DNA of 64,000 nucleotides from Orychophragmus violaceus. Lineage: Eukaryota > Streptophyta > Magnoliopsida > Brassicales > Brassicaceae. This document shows positions 1-11,335 of the stretch, one piece after another. The stretch is from positions 62,641,330-62,705,329 of the forward strand of contig CM058232.1 in NCBI GenBank assembly GCA_030180135.1. The letters are read 5' to 3'. Both the position numbers and the translations under genes were made by a program. A model generated the notes under the pieces. It was given only the letters and a program-made list of their open reading frames with translations, was not told the origin of the DNA and made no database searches. Positions within the stretch are counted from its first letter, which is position 1. The number at the start of each line of letters is the position of its first letter.

Positions 1-1198
1 AGATTGAACCGTTGACCAGTTCAACTCATCTTTGACCCGGTTTAATCAACTCCAAACCAACTCTCAATCAAACTATACCACTAGACTCCCTGAAGAACCG
101 GCTGCATTTTGGTGGCGGAGAGGTTTCCCGGCGGCAACACTCCGGCGTTGACCGGCGGTGGAGGTGGGTTGACCGCGGCGGAGGCTACTTTTCCGGCGAC
201 TTCCGATGATGAAAAACCCACCAATCTGCTCAGAAACACACGATCTAACCACTTATAACACTAGAATACTCAGATCTGATGAAGAAAAGAAGAGATTCCC
301 CCAAAACCTAACCGGCGACTGCTTCTTGGCTGGATTCCGGCGAACTCCGGCGATAACGACGGCGGTGACTGGCTGGAGAAGATATAGGAGGGTGAGGTGA
401 AGCTATAGCACTTTGTAGATCATGATTTGGGTTTATAGATCAGAGGTTACAAGCTTTCTTGTTCTTCAAGTTATGAAGAACAAACTAGGGTTCTTGGGTT
501 TTTCTTTGGAGATTCAAAGAGTTTGATGATTTTCTGGAAATGGTTGATGACTCTGGAGAGAGGGAGAGAGTGTGTAGAGAGAGAGAGCAAGAGAGAATTG
601 TTTGGTGAAGAGAATTGAAGATGAAAAGATGTTTTTCTTGCATGGAAGATGCATTGAATTAAGCCATGCATGCACTCCACACAAGCAAGGTGGCGCCTCA
701 GGGTGAAGACAGGTGTCTCTCTGGGTGATTTGTTGTCCCAAAAACCTTCCACATTTAGCCATAATCATCCACTAATCCTCCTTTCATCTCTTGCTCGGTT
801 TTGACGGTTTTCGGGTTTAATATTTTAGAATATCTCTGGATGATCCCATAAATCCTAAAACCTCCACAATTAGATTCTCCATGCTATTTGATGAATTTAG
901 CATTTTAAATCACTTCGTTTGGACTTACGTAGCTCCGGATATGAATTTTTGAAGTTTCTTCGAGTTTGTCGGTTTCCATTCCCGACAAGCCGTAAAACAT
1001 ATTTTTGCTCCGATTCTTCCAATTCTGATCATCTAAAGATTCTTTATGTTAAAACATAAGAATATTTGGCCCTTCTCGGCTTCCGTCTCGAACTTTGGCA
1101 AAATTACCATTTTGCCCCTCACTCGGCAAAAATGACAATTTTGCCCCTGGTTAACTTTCTGCTGCCCGTTGACCGTATTTTTGATACGGGGTATCACA
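1..1198 (-). mobile_element. Probable 3' LTR of a decayed Ty3/gypsy element (5' part outside window)
   Basis: On the minus strand the block starts TGTGATACCCCG at 1198, directly after a purine-rich tract (1199-1211), which is how a 3' LTR follows its polypurine tract. The stretch around 1070-1150, with repeated wording about 'AAAATTACCATTTTGCCCC', is of a kind common in plant gypsy LTRs. A GA-rich run lies at 555-600. The other LTR edge is not visible and probably lies before base 1. A 64-codon frame at 206-400 has no recognisable domain and I do not call it a gene. Family assignment rests on the LTR start and the PPT only. Confidence 0.5.
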
Positions 1199-1352
1199 TT
1201 CTTCCCCACTTACAGGAATTCGGTCCCCGAATTCTCCGTCACAGACAGACTTCAAATTGGTTCCGAATCCTGCAAGTTGCTTCATCACCTCCTTCTGATG
1301 CTTCTATACTCGAACACTGCGGTATACAACTGTCTTCCACAACACCCAAATA
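1199..1352 (-). other. Polypurine tract and last bases of gypsy internal region
   Basis: The minus strand reads AAGTGGGGAAGAA (1199-1211) just before the LTR start. Upstream of it on that strand is a GAATTCGGGGACCGAATTC-like string, typical of the end of pol in plant gypsy elements. No further pol is left; the element is cut off by about 1350. Confidence 0.45.
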
Positions 1353-1399
1353 TCATTCTCTGCACATACTAAGATTAAGAGAGTATGTGCAGAGAATGA
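1353..1399. repeat. Perfect 18-bp inverted repeat (hairpin)
   Basis: Bases 1353-1370 (TCATTCTCTGCACATACT) are the exact reverse complement of 1382-1399, with an 11-base loop. It sits at the join between the gypsy remnant and the next element. It may be the folded-back end of an element or a repair scar. Confidence 0.8.
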
Positions 1400-1578
1400 G
1401 AGAATGATAGAATGAAGGGGAAGTTCAGGGACTGAGTTTTGCTCAGTTTGAGCTTCTGTTTTAGAGAGAGAGGGACGGAGTTTTGCGGAAGCTTTGAAGG
1501 AGAAAGGGATAGAGTTTTGCTCTGTTTTTCTCTGGTTTTGAGCTTGGTTCAATCCTAGAACCTTATGCTCTGATACCA
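1400..1578 (-). mobile_element. Leader fragment and PBS of a minus-strand LTR element
   Basis: GCTCTGATACCA at 1567-1578 is the complement of TGGTATCAGAGC, the primer-binding site for plant initiator tRNA-Met. The LTR follows immediately at 1579. Only about 180 bases of untranslated leader remain on the other side, and no gag follows. Confidence 0.7.
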
Positions 1579-2457
1579 TGTTGGGATTTCACAATCATGA
1601 CCATGGAATCATGTTGAGAAACCTTAAGATTTCTCTAAACCCTAATGGTTTAGAGAGAGAGCGCATAAGTGAACCGCACCAAGTTTGTCTTGGTAAGAAC
1701 CGGTTCTACTTAGCTTTGACAAGAACACCACACTATTTGAGGCTTATCCAGGAGCCTAACATCACTTATAGAGTGTGTTTACTCATGAGGATTAAGAGAA
1801 TCAGTAAGTAGAAGGTGTTTGTTCTTGTAATATACATGAAGAGCTGGTTTTATGTTAGCTCTTGATGTAGCTATGTATGAGCTAATCAAGAGCATAACCA
1901 GGAGCATTAAAGCATCCTTAGAACCGAGACTCATCATGTTTTCATTGTGTTTGAGTGAGAGACACAATGAGGGAGAAGAAGAATCGCATGAGAGAAAGGA
2001 TGGGAGAAGAACTCTTTATTTCTCTCTTAATATCTTGTTATTGAATGTGTTACAAGTGAGGTCTTTATATAGACACTTTACAATACTTAACACACACCTA
2101 AAAATGAGTATAAACCCTAATGAGACTCGGCCATTACATAGAAGAGGAGGCTGCAATGGTTTGATTCAAAATCACATGTGAGGAGAGAGGTTTAAGGGGC
2201 GTTTTCACACTTGGATAGTGACTGGTCTGAACCGCTGGACCACATCTCCTTTTATTTGAATTCATGTGGTTCTGATGAGAGAGACAGGCTGTCTTTTGTG
2301 GTCCAACTGAAGAGAGAGAGTGCACGCTTCTCATGGTGATAGTGACTTGATCTAAACGGTCACATGAGCCGCAACTCACTTATCTGCCCTCTTGATAGCT
2401 TATCCCTTCTTTAGGCTTGTGATAAGCTGAGGCAGACTTGTGATAAGCTTAAGCACA
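1579..2457 (-). mobile_element. LTR of a minus-strand retroelement, flanked by both PBS and PPT
   Basis: On the minus strand the LTR starts TGTGCTTAAGC at 2457 and ends AAATCCCAACA at 1579, about 879 bp. A PBS for initiator tRNA-Met abuts its end (1567-1578). A purine tract, ACAAAGGAGGAGA, abuts its start (2458-2470). A 5' LTR normally has only the PBS next to it and a 3' LTR only the PPT. Having both implies a tandem internal-LTR-internal arrangement, such as unequal recombination leaves. Copia or gypsy cannot be decided. Confidence 0.65.
2064..2071 (-). promoter_or_regulatory. Likely TATA box of the LTR promoter
   Basis: The minus strand reads TATATAAA here, inside the LTR and about 490 bases before its end. 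That is a plausible U3 promoter position. Call by motif and position only. Confidence 0.4.
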
Positions 2458-2890
2458 TCTCCTCCTTTGTCTCACACTCTCTTGGACGTGATATGAACAC
2501 TTCCAAGTGTAGCCATCTCCTCTTATCCGCATCATTAACACCTTTGGCTCTGCTTGCTTCTTTACCAAGTCTCGGTTATACACTTGCACAAGACATTGGT
2601 TTGTGCTTCTTCTCACTTCTAGTGTGGACATTAGACTTCATGATGCCTTCATCCTTAGCTTTACTAAATGTTGATCCCATCTTTGGTCTTCTTTTTCTCA
2701 CACCAAAGTGCATCCAAGGAATGACTTCTAGGCCTTGTCATTGTGACTTCGGCCTATCCTCCTCCTTGATTGCTTCCTCTCTAATAGTATATTCCACAAA
2801 ATCAGATCAATTGCTTCTGATATCTGATTCCACCATATATGCTTTTCATTTATTTGTATTCTGCCATTAAAAAGGCTTAGTCTCTCTTTT
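2458..2890 (-). mobile_element. PPT and 3' internal remnant of the same element
   Basis: The stretch begins with the polypurine tract (2458-2470). A 125-codon frame on the plus strand (2493-2870) and a 60-codon one on the minus strand show no known domain. It is probably 3' noncoding retroelement sequence. The far boundary is arbitrary. Confidence 0.35.
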
Positions 2891-3250
2891 GTAACACTCA
2901 TGAAATTACCTAGTATTCAATCAAGTTTCTTTGAAAGCAAAGAGTTTATTTTTTTGAGTTTTCTCTTGTGTGAGATTCCTTGAGAGTTCAGAAAGCTCAT
3001 ACCTATCACTACCTTCCCCATCAGGTTGTGTCGCGTCTATCACCTCCATCCTTGATCCTAGATGAAGTCCATTCCATTTAACCAGAACTAACAAGGAGAA
3101 ACGTACGTTCCTTTGTTGAATCTCCATCTCAATCCACCATCACTCCATCTTCATCCACCGGTTCTGTCAAGAGTGTTCTACAACCATTGACAAATCTCAT
3201 CACTCTATCTATCTGTGAGATCAACACATGTTGATCCGACATCATCTGGC
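2891..3250 (+). mobile_element. LTR end of an unidentified plus-strand element, split by M1
   Basis: If M1 and one copy of its TSD are removed, 3250 joins 10551. The join reads TCTGGCATCAGAGCTTAGG, close to the initiator tRNA-Met PBS (TGGTATCAGAGC). This places an LTR 3' end near 3242 and the element's leader at 10551 onward. The LTR start cannot be located. Bases 3246-3250 (CTGGC) are the left TSD of M1. Confidence 0.5.
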
Positions 3251-3928
3251 TGAATGAATGTTTAGATGAATCCTGATTCAATTCTCTGATTCAGATTATC
3301 CTAAACATGCGGATCTAGGTTCTTCTTGAATAGAAACAATAGTTGATCTCACCTTTTACCTGTTTTGTGCAGCGGAAAGGGAGAACAGGTCAGAGATCAG
3401 AGAGCCACCAAGTGATAACTCCTCCAGAGGTTCACACACGCACACCAAGCAGGAAGAGAGGCTGCTAGACCACACGGGAATCGGCGCAGAGAGAGAGGAG
3501 GCTCGCGGCTTGCTAGGGTTAAATGCCTGAACTCGTCTCAAGTTTTATTTATAAAACTTGTTCAGTTCCGTTTGGGCCTTTGGCCCAAATACCAATTAAC
3601 TCGACGGCGTTCTCGCACTGTGTCGATCGACACGCCTTGTGCATCGATCGACACACAGTGGCTAAACCCATTTATTCTCTCTAAGTACAGTAAATGCCTA
3701 GCACTTTTACCGTACTTCTGTTAAACCGTTCCTTCACATTTTCCTGCTAGCTTAGGCGTGTGACCCATATGGGATCATATAATAAAGGCAATAAGTCCAA
3801 GACTTATAGATCATGAGCGGACTCTAGCAAGCCATCATGACCCCCAGTATTATATGACTTATGTCTGATCATTGACATACTCTTACTTTCTAGAGACAGT
3901 ACCGAGATTACTGGACAGAATTCCAACA
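3251..3928 (-). repeat. M1 3' LTR
   Basis: 678 bp. It contains the palindromic motif TGTCGATCGACA at 3621-3632 and a second copy, GCATCGATCGACACA, at 3641-3655. The minus-strand start (about 200 bp) is strongly similar to the LTR start of P. Confidence 0.93.
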
Positions 3929-3940
3929 ATCTCCCACTTG
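3929..3940 (-). other. M1 polypurine tract
   Basis: The minus strand reads CAAGTGGGAGAT directly before the 3' LTR. The same 12 bases precede the 3' LTR of P (41321-41332) and of C (58724-58735). Confidence 0.85.
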
Positions 3941-4749
3941 TACTGGAATCTCTGTATTCTTAATCCTTTTGTCTCAATATCTCGATTAGTCATAAGGCAA
4001 GATTAGTGTCATCCTTATAAAGCCTAATCTTGTTCATCGGACTCTGATTCGATACTGACAATCCAAACGACTCGGGACAGTCCGTTTGAGCATGGCCATG
4101 CATTTTCCAGTATTCAAATCTCCGATTGGCCTAGAGATATTCACTCCATTTATATTGGAGGGACAAATTCCGTCTTGTTCCATCACTGTATACTACTCAT
4201 TTCATAATGTACCCAAACAAGGTCCTTATAACTATCGCAGAACGACAGCGTTAGACAATGATCAAAGTGCATTAGTCCATGTGCAGTCACATGCATGCGA
4301 ACTCAGGTCTAAGGACTATACTCTATAGTCGTAGTAAGAATCTCTTATGACACAGATATAAATATCCTGAAGAGTTCTTATAAGCGGGTCTTGTCCGGTC
4401 GTATGTTCCCCAACATACACCTATGTACTGACTTTGATGCCGCGCATCTATGACACACTGAGACTTTGTCATAAGTCACGTACCAATCCAGTCTCACACG
4501 GTTGTTGGTGTTCCAATTTCAACAACCTTCGACTAGGGACATAATGATATAAGTCATTTATCAAATATAGGGTCTCATGATCAAGCTAAATGACTTTGAT
4601 AACTCAAGATCAAGTCATTTACTTCGATGACCTATAAAATGGTTTATATCACTTTGGAACGATTATTTCATCACAGTTAAAATAATCTTGAAATAATAAT
4701 TTCATTAAACATCTTAAATGTTATTTCAAGAACATATCCAATAACTAAA
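3941..4749 (-). other. M1 3' noncoding block between pol remnant and PPT
   Basis: About 800 bases without pol similarity, clearly homologous to 40476-41320 of P and 58736-59590 of C. An 80-codon frame antisense to the element (4086-4328, plus strand) is matched by an 80-codon antisense frame in P (40932-41174) with only about a dozen differences. In C a one-base indel breaks it. The nucleotide block is therefore conserved, while coding by the antisense frame is doubtful. Confidence 0.7.
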
Positions 4750-7267
4750 TAAAGCCCTTTAATAACTCCCACTGAAATTAAGACTTCATCTTAATTTCAC
4801 TTATCCTACAGCAACAGTCCGCGACTCGTGCTTAGGCCTAAGGAGTGGCTTCGTTAATAGATTAGCAACGTTCTCATTCGTTGAAACTTGCTGATCTACT
4901 TAACATCTCTGTCATTTATCTCACGGAATAGGTTACACCTATCCTCAAGGTGTTTGGACCTCTGATGTGCAGCTAGTCTCATCTATGCTGGAAATCACAT
5001 CAAGTTCAGTGACGAACTCTTCTTTCCAAACAACCTCTTTCGCAACTTCCCAAGCTGCGAAATGTTCAGCTTAAGTCATGGAGTCAGCAACAGTGCCTTG
5101 CACCGCCAGATAGACACAAGATATAACCGGACTGTGATCGGAAATCATCTTTGTCTATTGGAAACTTGCCTTTCAGACTCTACCGACTTGTAGCACCTCA
5201 CTTTCTCCGTAAATCAAGAACTTATCCTAAGTATTTCTCAAATACTTTAGGACATTCTTTACGGCAATCCAGTGATTCTTTGCTGGATTTGACTGGTCTT
5301 TACTTGTCTTGCTTAACATTAAAGCAACATCAAACAAGTACGTTTCATGGCATACATGATAGATCCAATTGCCGACGCATATGGAATCTAATCCATGCAT
5401 TTAAGCTCAGCAGTTATCGTAGGACACTGTGTCTTGCTTAACGTAATGCCATGTGTCATTGGCATAAAACCCTTCTTGGAATGCTGAAAACGTGTAGGAC
5501 TTTGTCGGGATAAGAATCCTGACTTTGTCCTACCAGCTCTTTCGTATCTCTATCTTTAGATCCAAAATCCAAAAACATACGTGGCTTTACCCATGTCAAT
5601 CATTAGAATCAACTCCCAAGCCAGTCCTTAACTGACTGCAGCATTGGGACGTCTTTTCCGAGAATCAGTATGTCATCGACATACAATATGAGAAATGCAA
5701 TATCGCTCCCACCAATCTATTAGTAAACGCACAGTTCCAATTCGTTCCTGTTCAAGTCAAAACCTTGACTACTTCAACAGAACGAAGATTCCAACTCCGA
5801 TATGTTTGCTTCCATCCATGAATGGATCGATGAAGCTAACTTACATAAAATGTAATTTTTCGGAGAGTTCGGGTTCAATATCGCTTCTTTGAATTTCGCA
5901 GATTCGTCGCTTTCAATGATCATCAGATCATGCGAACTTTCAATGATTATCAGGTTCAACTAATGACAAGAAATCACTCTCGGATTAGTAACTGATTCAT
6001 TCATATCTGCGAACTTCAGGCTCCATAGGTGCAGATTTCAATGATTATCAGGTTCAACTAATGACAAGAAATCACTCTCGGATTAGTAACTGATTCATTC
6101 ATATCTGCGAACTTCAGGCTCCACAGGTGTAGATTCTACAGGAATCTGTAAATCCATTCGTTGCTCTCCCTCAACAGGTTGAGCAGCCTCCTGTATGTCT
6201 CGAATTTCTTCGAGTTATACTTTTACTCCCACTGTTCTTCTTGGAAAGTAACTTCCCTTCTTAGAAAACAGAATGGACGTAAAAGTAACAAGCCTTAGTT
6301 TCCCTAGGACAACCAGCGAAGTAGCTCAACTACAAATATTCAGTAAAGACGAATTTGGATCGATTCCAATCCACATTTACGTGGTGTCTTTCAACTGATA
6401 TTGGTGGAACCTTTTCAGCGTAAACTTAGATATTTCTAGAGCGTTATTCTTAAATAATATCATGGAAGATTCGTGTGACTCATCTTTAATCATTTCTAAT
6501 AAGATCTGATTCTTTCTCACAGAAAAACCTTCAGGTTTTCAGGAGAAATGAGCTGTGAAACGATTTCACACTCATTCAGATGATCACACAATCAATGACT
6601 TAAGTATTCTCACTCGTGATTTAATCCAGAGTCTTAATACTTTTGTCATTCAGATCCTATACTTCATTCTGGAACTCTTTCGACCATGTCAAAGAATTCC
6701 GACTTGTGTCTCATCAAATGAACACAGTCACACTCACTGAAGTAATCAGTAGAGACAATGAAGTACAGGAGATTTTCTCTGGCATTACTGCTCATTGGGC
6801 CACATACATGAGTATGTTCCAGGTCCAATAAGCCTTTGGGCCTTTCTCTAGCTCGGCTAAGATAGGCCCTTTACCTTTTGGTCTAGTAAACAGAATTCAA
6901 GTCTCATAAGATATTTTATCAAATGAGCCCAACAGTCCATGACTATGGGATTTCTGAATCCGACTTACTCTATGTGACCAAGACTTTATGCCAAGAAAAA
7001 TCAGGTTTAATTCATCAGATTTAAACCAATTCGGTATTTATGTTACATTTAGGCACTCTTTGGTTTAAGATATAAAACCCATTCCATGAATAGGGTGCTA
7101 CAATTAATATTTCATTAAGATCAAAAGAACAAAACTTGTCTTTTATCAAAATGAAAAACATTCAAATTCTTACAAGAAAATGAAAGACAACTCTGCTTAA
7201 AGCAGGTACATTGTAGCAATTACTTAATACAAAACCAAGCCTCAAAGGGATCTATAAGTGAAAAACC
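4750..7267 (-). pseudogene. M1 pol remnant (integrase, RT fragments)
   Basis: Shredded homology to P's pol on the minus strand. A stretch near 5774-5959 matches P's linker just before RT (the segment with 'DLMIIESDE', compare 'DLLIIDGDE' in P). A stretch near 6640-6740 matches the integrase 'EFQNEV' region. Stops and indels are everywhere, and most of integrase and RT is missing or unreadable. Bases 5951-6040 are partly repeated at about 6031-6121, a local direct duplication. No function can remain. Confidence 0.75.
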
Positions 7268-8287
7268 CTACGGCTGAGGCAGCATCCCAAGCTCCTTCCA
7301 GACATGTAGTTTCACTTGCCCTTCCTTCAACGTTCTACTGTTGCTTAGGCTCTGCATATTATCACAAATATCAGTGCCACAACCAGTATCCAATACCTTT
7401 AAGGTAGAACTTGAAGTAATAACATGAATACCTGAGGAAGTAGTCGCATACATCAACTTCAACTCCTCATCATCTTCCATGAATTTAATGCAATCTCTCT
7501 TCCAATGCCCTGTCTCCTTACAGTAGCAGCACTTACCAACGTAAGAGGTATCTGACTCGGGCTCAGAAGACACACGCTTGCCATGATTCAAAATCTGGAC
7601 AACTTTGTCTTCACCCTTGTCAGCATTAGGTTTAGTAAACCTACCCTTCTCATTCATGAGATTGTACAGGGTACTCTTCACGTTTGGCTCAACTGTCTTG
7701 AGCATATCATGCAGTTCAGTCAGCGTCTTCGTTAAGCCTTTCTTGATATAGTTCCTTCTGAACTTATCATAGCTTGACGGCAGTGACTGCAGAATGATCT
7801 CAGTTGCCAATTCTTGGCTAACTGGATAATCCAGTTTCCTCAGGTTATCAATGTAACCCATCATTTTACTGACATGAGGACTCACTGGATGATCATTTGG
7901 TAGTTTGCAGCTAGTGAGAGACTTAACCAACTGGTATCTCTCCACTTTTACCTGCTCCTGAAATTTCAATTTCAGGCTGCTGATCATCTCTATTGGCGAC
8001 TCCATGTTCTCATATTGCTTCCGCAAATCTGAGTCCATGGTAGCCAACATCAGACCACGCACATCTACCGCATCATTATAATGCTTATTCCAAGCATCAT
8101 ATACTGCATGGGAGGCATTGGACCCGATCCTCACGGGGAGAGCTCTCTCAAGAACATAGTCCTTTCTCTCCTGTCTGAGGACTAGCCTCAGGTTCCGCGA
8201 CCAAGTCAAGAAATTTGATCCGTTCAGCTTGTCCATCTCAAGGACAAACCGGATCGAGAAAGTGTTTTGATTTTTTGTGCTAGTCAT
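7268..8287 (-). CDS. M1 Gag (with zinc knuckle and protease stump)
   Basis: 339 codons, start ATG at 8287 after a leader. The N-terminal half is the Copia Gag domain, with 'LNGSNFLTWSRNLRLVLRQ' near residues 20-38 closely matching P. A CCHC knuckle, CCYCKETGHWKRDC, follows at about residues 250-263. The protease motif DTGCG (about 300) is present, but the frame then runs off after 'GQVKLHVW', where P continues into integrase, so protease is truncated. Gag packages element RNA into virus-like particles in the cytoplasm. The open state beside a ruined pol suggests Gag is still maintained, or was until very recently. Confidence 0.85.
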   Translation of the reverse strand: MTSTKNQNTFSIRFVLEMDKLNGSNFLTWSRNLRLVLRQERKDYVLERALPVRIGSNASHAVYDAWNKHYNDAVDVRGLMLATMDSDLRKQYENMESPIEMISSLKLKFQEQVKVERYQLVKSLTSCKLPNDHPVSPHVSKMMGYIDNLRKLDYPVSQELATEIILQSLPSSYDKFRRNYIKKGLTKTLTELHDMLKTVEPNVKSTLYNLMNEKGRFTKPNADKGEDKVVQILNHGKRVSSEPESDTSYVGKCCYCKETGHWKRDCIKFMEDDEELKLMYATTSSGIHVITSSSTLKVLDTGCGTDICDNMQSLSNSRTLKEGQVKLHVWKELGMLPQP

Positions 8288-9854
8288 AACTGAAATTTAA
8301 GATAAAAGAATTTTAGTTAATATGTTCAATATGATTAATCACGTATTACACTTAATATGATTAATCACGCATTATATTCAATAACATCAGTTACCCTCAA
8401 TAGAATATAATGATTCCAAGATCCACATATAACTAAGATTAAAGTGGGCCACTGGCCGTCACCCAACCTTAGCTTATATCGGTAAGCCCTATATCGGCTA
8501 ATTATATCCGTGATATAACTCTTGGTTGTGAATCTGGGCCCGAGGCCCAATTCACTCTGATGTCTCAAGGCCCGGGACTCCCGATGGCCTAGTCAAGAAA
8601 ACCAGACTATACAGTCATGTAATCATTAATGTCTGGGACTCCCAATGACATTTATGAATCACAAACCGTCTTATCCACGCAAAAGTAGACACCCTCACAC
8701 TGTAAGGCCATGAATACAATTGAATGGGCTTCGACAGCTGACATAGACTGGGCAAGACATCCAACGCTTGATATTATTTGAGGTTCGTAGGTTTATTAAA
8801 ATTTCATTCCCAAAATAGAAGATTACTATTTCGGGAAACTTTCTATTTTAGGAAACCTACTATTTTAGGAAACTTTCTAAAATTGGAAACTTTCTAAAAC
8901 CGGAAACTTTCTAACTTTAGAAATTTCTTTAAAATCCAAAACCCGCAAATCTAGAAACTTCTATTTTAAGAAACTTTCTAATTTCAAAATTTCGGAAACT
9001 TTAATTTAAAATCGACTTTATAATTTTATAAAATAAATTTTAAATTAATCTGAAGAAAGACTCAAATAATTGGCCCAATTGTTTTAACTTCTTGGCCCGA
9101 GGCCCAAGAATTTGTCCATGTCCAAGACATGACCCAATTGTCCAATTAAATGACATAACCGGTCTGGTTCATTAAAATTGGTCTAACCAAATTTTAATTA
9201 CTACGATGACCACAATTGTCAACCGGTTATTTACTAAACCGGATTTTCTCAATTTATTTGGTCCAACCAAATCAAATTAGAAAATCCTGGTTTAGGCACT
9301 AAATCCAATAATTATTTCGACATTGGATTTCTTATCCCGGTTTAACCAGAACTTAATAAAATTATTAATTCTGTTTATTGAACCGCGACGATTATAATTT
9401 TAATAAAAATTTTAAACCGAGCCTTAAACCCAACCGTATCGATCGATGAACCAACCGCATCGATCGATTCATCAACCGCATCGATCGATTCATCAATCGC
9501 ATCGGTCGATGCTCTCAGCATCGATCGATGCGTTCACGCGTTGAGCAGGCTTGGCCGAGATATGCGAAATCCATGCGATCGTTCGATCGATCCATGCGAT
9601 TGCAGTCGATCTCTCGCGGTTGTATCGACCGATCCATGCGATCGTATCGATCGATCCATGCGATCACAGCCGATACTTCTTTATGAAAATCGCATTCCAA
9701 ATCAATATAGCTTGGATTTGCGATTTCAAGTGTGTTTAGGTTTCAATTCCTTGTTGCTTAAGTGATTTCTCTTATCAGTAGTTGATTCAAAACACTTCTT
9801 AAACAAGAAAACAATCCTAAACTTGAATCTAAACAAGAAAAACCAGAACCAATA
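8288..9854 (-). other. M1 5' leader with clustered TCGATCGA palindromes
   Basis: About 1.57 kb of untranslated leader between PBS and gag. The PBS-proximal part (9433-9668) holds many copies of ATCGATCGAT/GCATCGATCGATGC-type palindromes and CATGCGATCG words. The gag-proximal part (8800-9000) is a low-complexity run of GGAAACTTTCTA units. The mirrored run is present in P at 35,790-35,970. No ORF of note. Confidence 0.7.
9433..9668. repeat. Cluster of TCGATCGA palindromes in the M1 leader
   Basis: At least eight occurrences of ATCGATCGA or a one-base variant within 236 bases, in an otherwise AT-rich leader. Each is self-complementary. Equivalent clusters lie in the leaders of P (34990-35310) and C (63380-63960). 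Confidence 0.85.
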
Positions 9855-9866
9855 GCTCTGATACCA
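9855..9866 (-). other. M1 primer-binding site
   Basis: GCTCTGATACCA on the plus strand, so TGGTATCAGAGC on the element strand: a perfect match to plant initiator tRNA-Met PBS. One spacer base separates it from the 5' LTR. Confidence 0.9.
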
Positions 9867-9867
9867 C

Positions 9868-10545
9868 TGAATGAATGTTTAGATGAATCCTGATTCAATT
9901 CTCTGATTCAGATTATCCTAAACATGCGGATCTAGGTTCTTCTTGAATAGAAACAATAGTTGATCTCACCTTTTACATGTTTTGTGCAGCGGAAAGGGAG
10001 AACAGGTCAGAGATCAGAGAGCCACCAAGTGATAACTCCTCCAGAGGTTCACACACGCACACCAAGCAGGAAGAGAGGCTGCTAGACCACACGGGAATCG
10101 GCGCAGAGAGAGAGGAGGCTCGCGGCTTGCTAGGGTTAAATGCCTGAACTCGTCTCAAGTTTTATTTATAAAACTTGTTCAGTTCCGTTTGGGCCTTTGG
10201 CCCAAATACCAATTAACTCGACGGCGTTCTCGCACTGTGTCGATCGACACGCCTTGTGCATCGATCGACACACAGTGGCTAAACCCATTTATTCTCTCTA
10301 AGTACAGTAAATGCCTAGCACTTTTACCGTACTTCTGTTAAACCGTTCCTTCACATTTTCCTGCTAGCTTAGGCGTGTGACCCATATGGGATCATATAAT
10401 AAAGGCAATAAGTCCAAGACTTATAGATCATGAGCGGACTCTAGCAAGCCATCATGACCCCCAGTATTATATGACTTATGTCTGATCATTGACATACTCT
10501 TACTTTCTAGAGACAGTACCGAGATTACTGGACACAATTCCAACA
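9868..10545 (-). repeat. M1 5' LTR
   Basis: 678 bp, two differences from the 3' LTR by eye. TGTCGATCGACA lies at 10239-10250. It ends at the TSD copy CTGGC (10546-10550). Confidence 0.93.
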
Positions 10546-10550
10546 CTGGC

Positions 10551-11335
10551 ATCAGAGCTTAGGCTCCAAATCAGGTCTTCTCAATCCCAATACTCCATTA
10601 GTTCTATTGCTATCAATCAAGTCTGTTTCTTTTATGTCCATTGTTTTTCGCTTCTATTTCAATTCTAAATAAAAAAACTAAAACCAAAAAAAACTTTTTT
10701 TACTTGTTAGAGTCATTGCCTATTGATTCTAGTTCATAGTTGCATCAAAAAACCATAAAAAATTTGTTTTGCATTAGTTTACTTGATTCTGTCTCACTTT
10801 CATTCGAAAAGGGGTAAAAGAAAGTTCATCTTGTTCTTGTGTTTATTCCCTGTTTGATCCGACTTCTAGCATAAAACCAAAGAAAAATCTGTTTATTTTC
10901 ATTAGTTTCCCCATTTGTTGGCCTTAGTTTTGAAATCTATTCATAAAAAAGTCAAAAAATATTGCATACCATATTAGGATACACAAATCATCCACTTAAG
11001 GAAATCTCTTATTCTGTGCAAGTTATTCCATATTTCTACTTATTTCAAATTCAAACTTTTCCCCCTTCTATTCAAAGAACCGTGATACTTGTTTATTTTC
11101 TTTACACACACGCTAGTACCAAGTAGGATGGGATAAGAAGCTAATACCGCCCAGGTTACTATGACACAGATGGAACAGAGGAAGCACCAGCTAGGAGAGG
11201 TCCTAACCGTGGTGTGGCTGTTGGACAGAACCAGAGAAGAGCTGATGAAGAGAGTGATGAAGACATGCCTAGCTTAGAGGATGATGTTGATCCACCTACA
11301 GTTGATCCAAATTCACCACCAAGGAGGCATGGAGA
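10551..11335 (+). mobile_element. Leader and gag-like start of the plus-strand element split by M1
   Basis: Bases 10551-10565 complete the PBS begun at 3244. About 560 bases of T-rich leader follow. From about 11160 one frame is open and encodes an acidic, Arg/Asp/Glu-rich stretch (including 'RRADEESDEDMPSLEDD') that looks like a gypsy Gag N-terminus, but I cannot place it in a family. Near 11336 it changes abruptly into Athila-type RT, so a deletion or recombination joined two elements here. Confidence 0.45.

Larger units (their letters stand above)
3251..10545 (-). mobile_element. M1: complete Copia-type LTR retrotransposon with decayed pol
   Basis: A 7295-bp element with LTRs at 3251-3928 and 9868-10545, PPT 3929-3940, PBS 9855-9866 and TSD CTGGC (3246-3250 and 10546-10550). 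Read on the minus strand the LTR is TGTTGGAATT...CATTCATTCA. By eye the two LTRs differ at only two of 678 positions (3360/9977 and near 3918/10535), so the insertion is recent. Even so, pol between about 4750 and 7267 is full of stops and deletions while gag is open for 339 codons. LTR starts, gag and 3' noncoding block are shared with P. It is best read as a non-autonomous copy moved in trans. Confidence 0.93.

Noticed and set aside
9433..9668. CRISPR-like or tandem satellite array
   Set aside because: Repeat spacing is irregular, units are short palindromes, and the setting is a plant retroelement leader.
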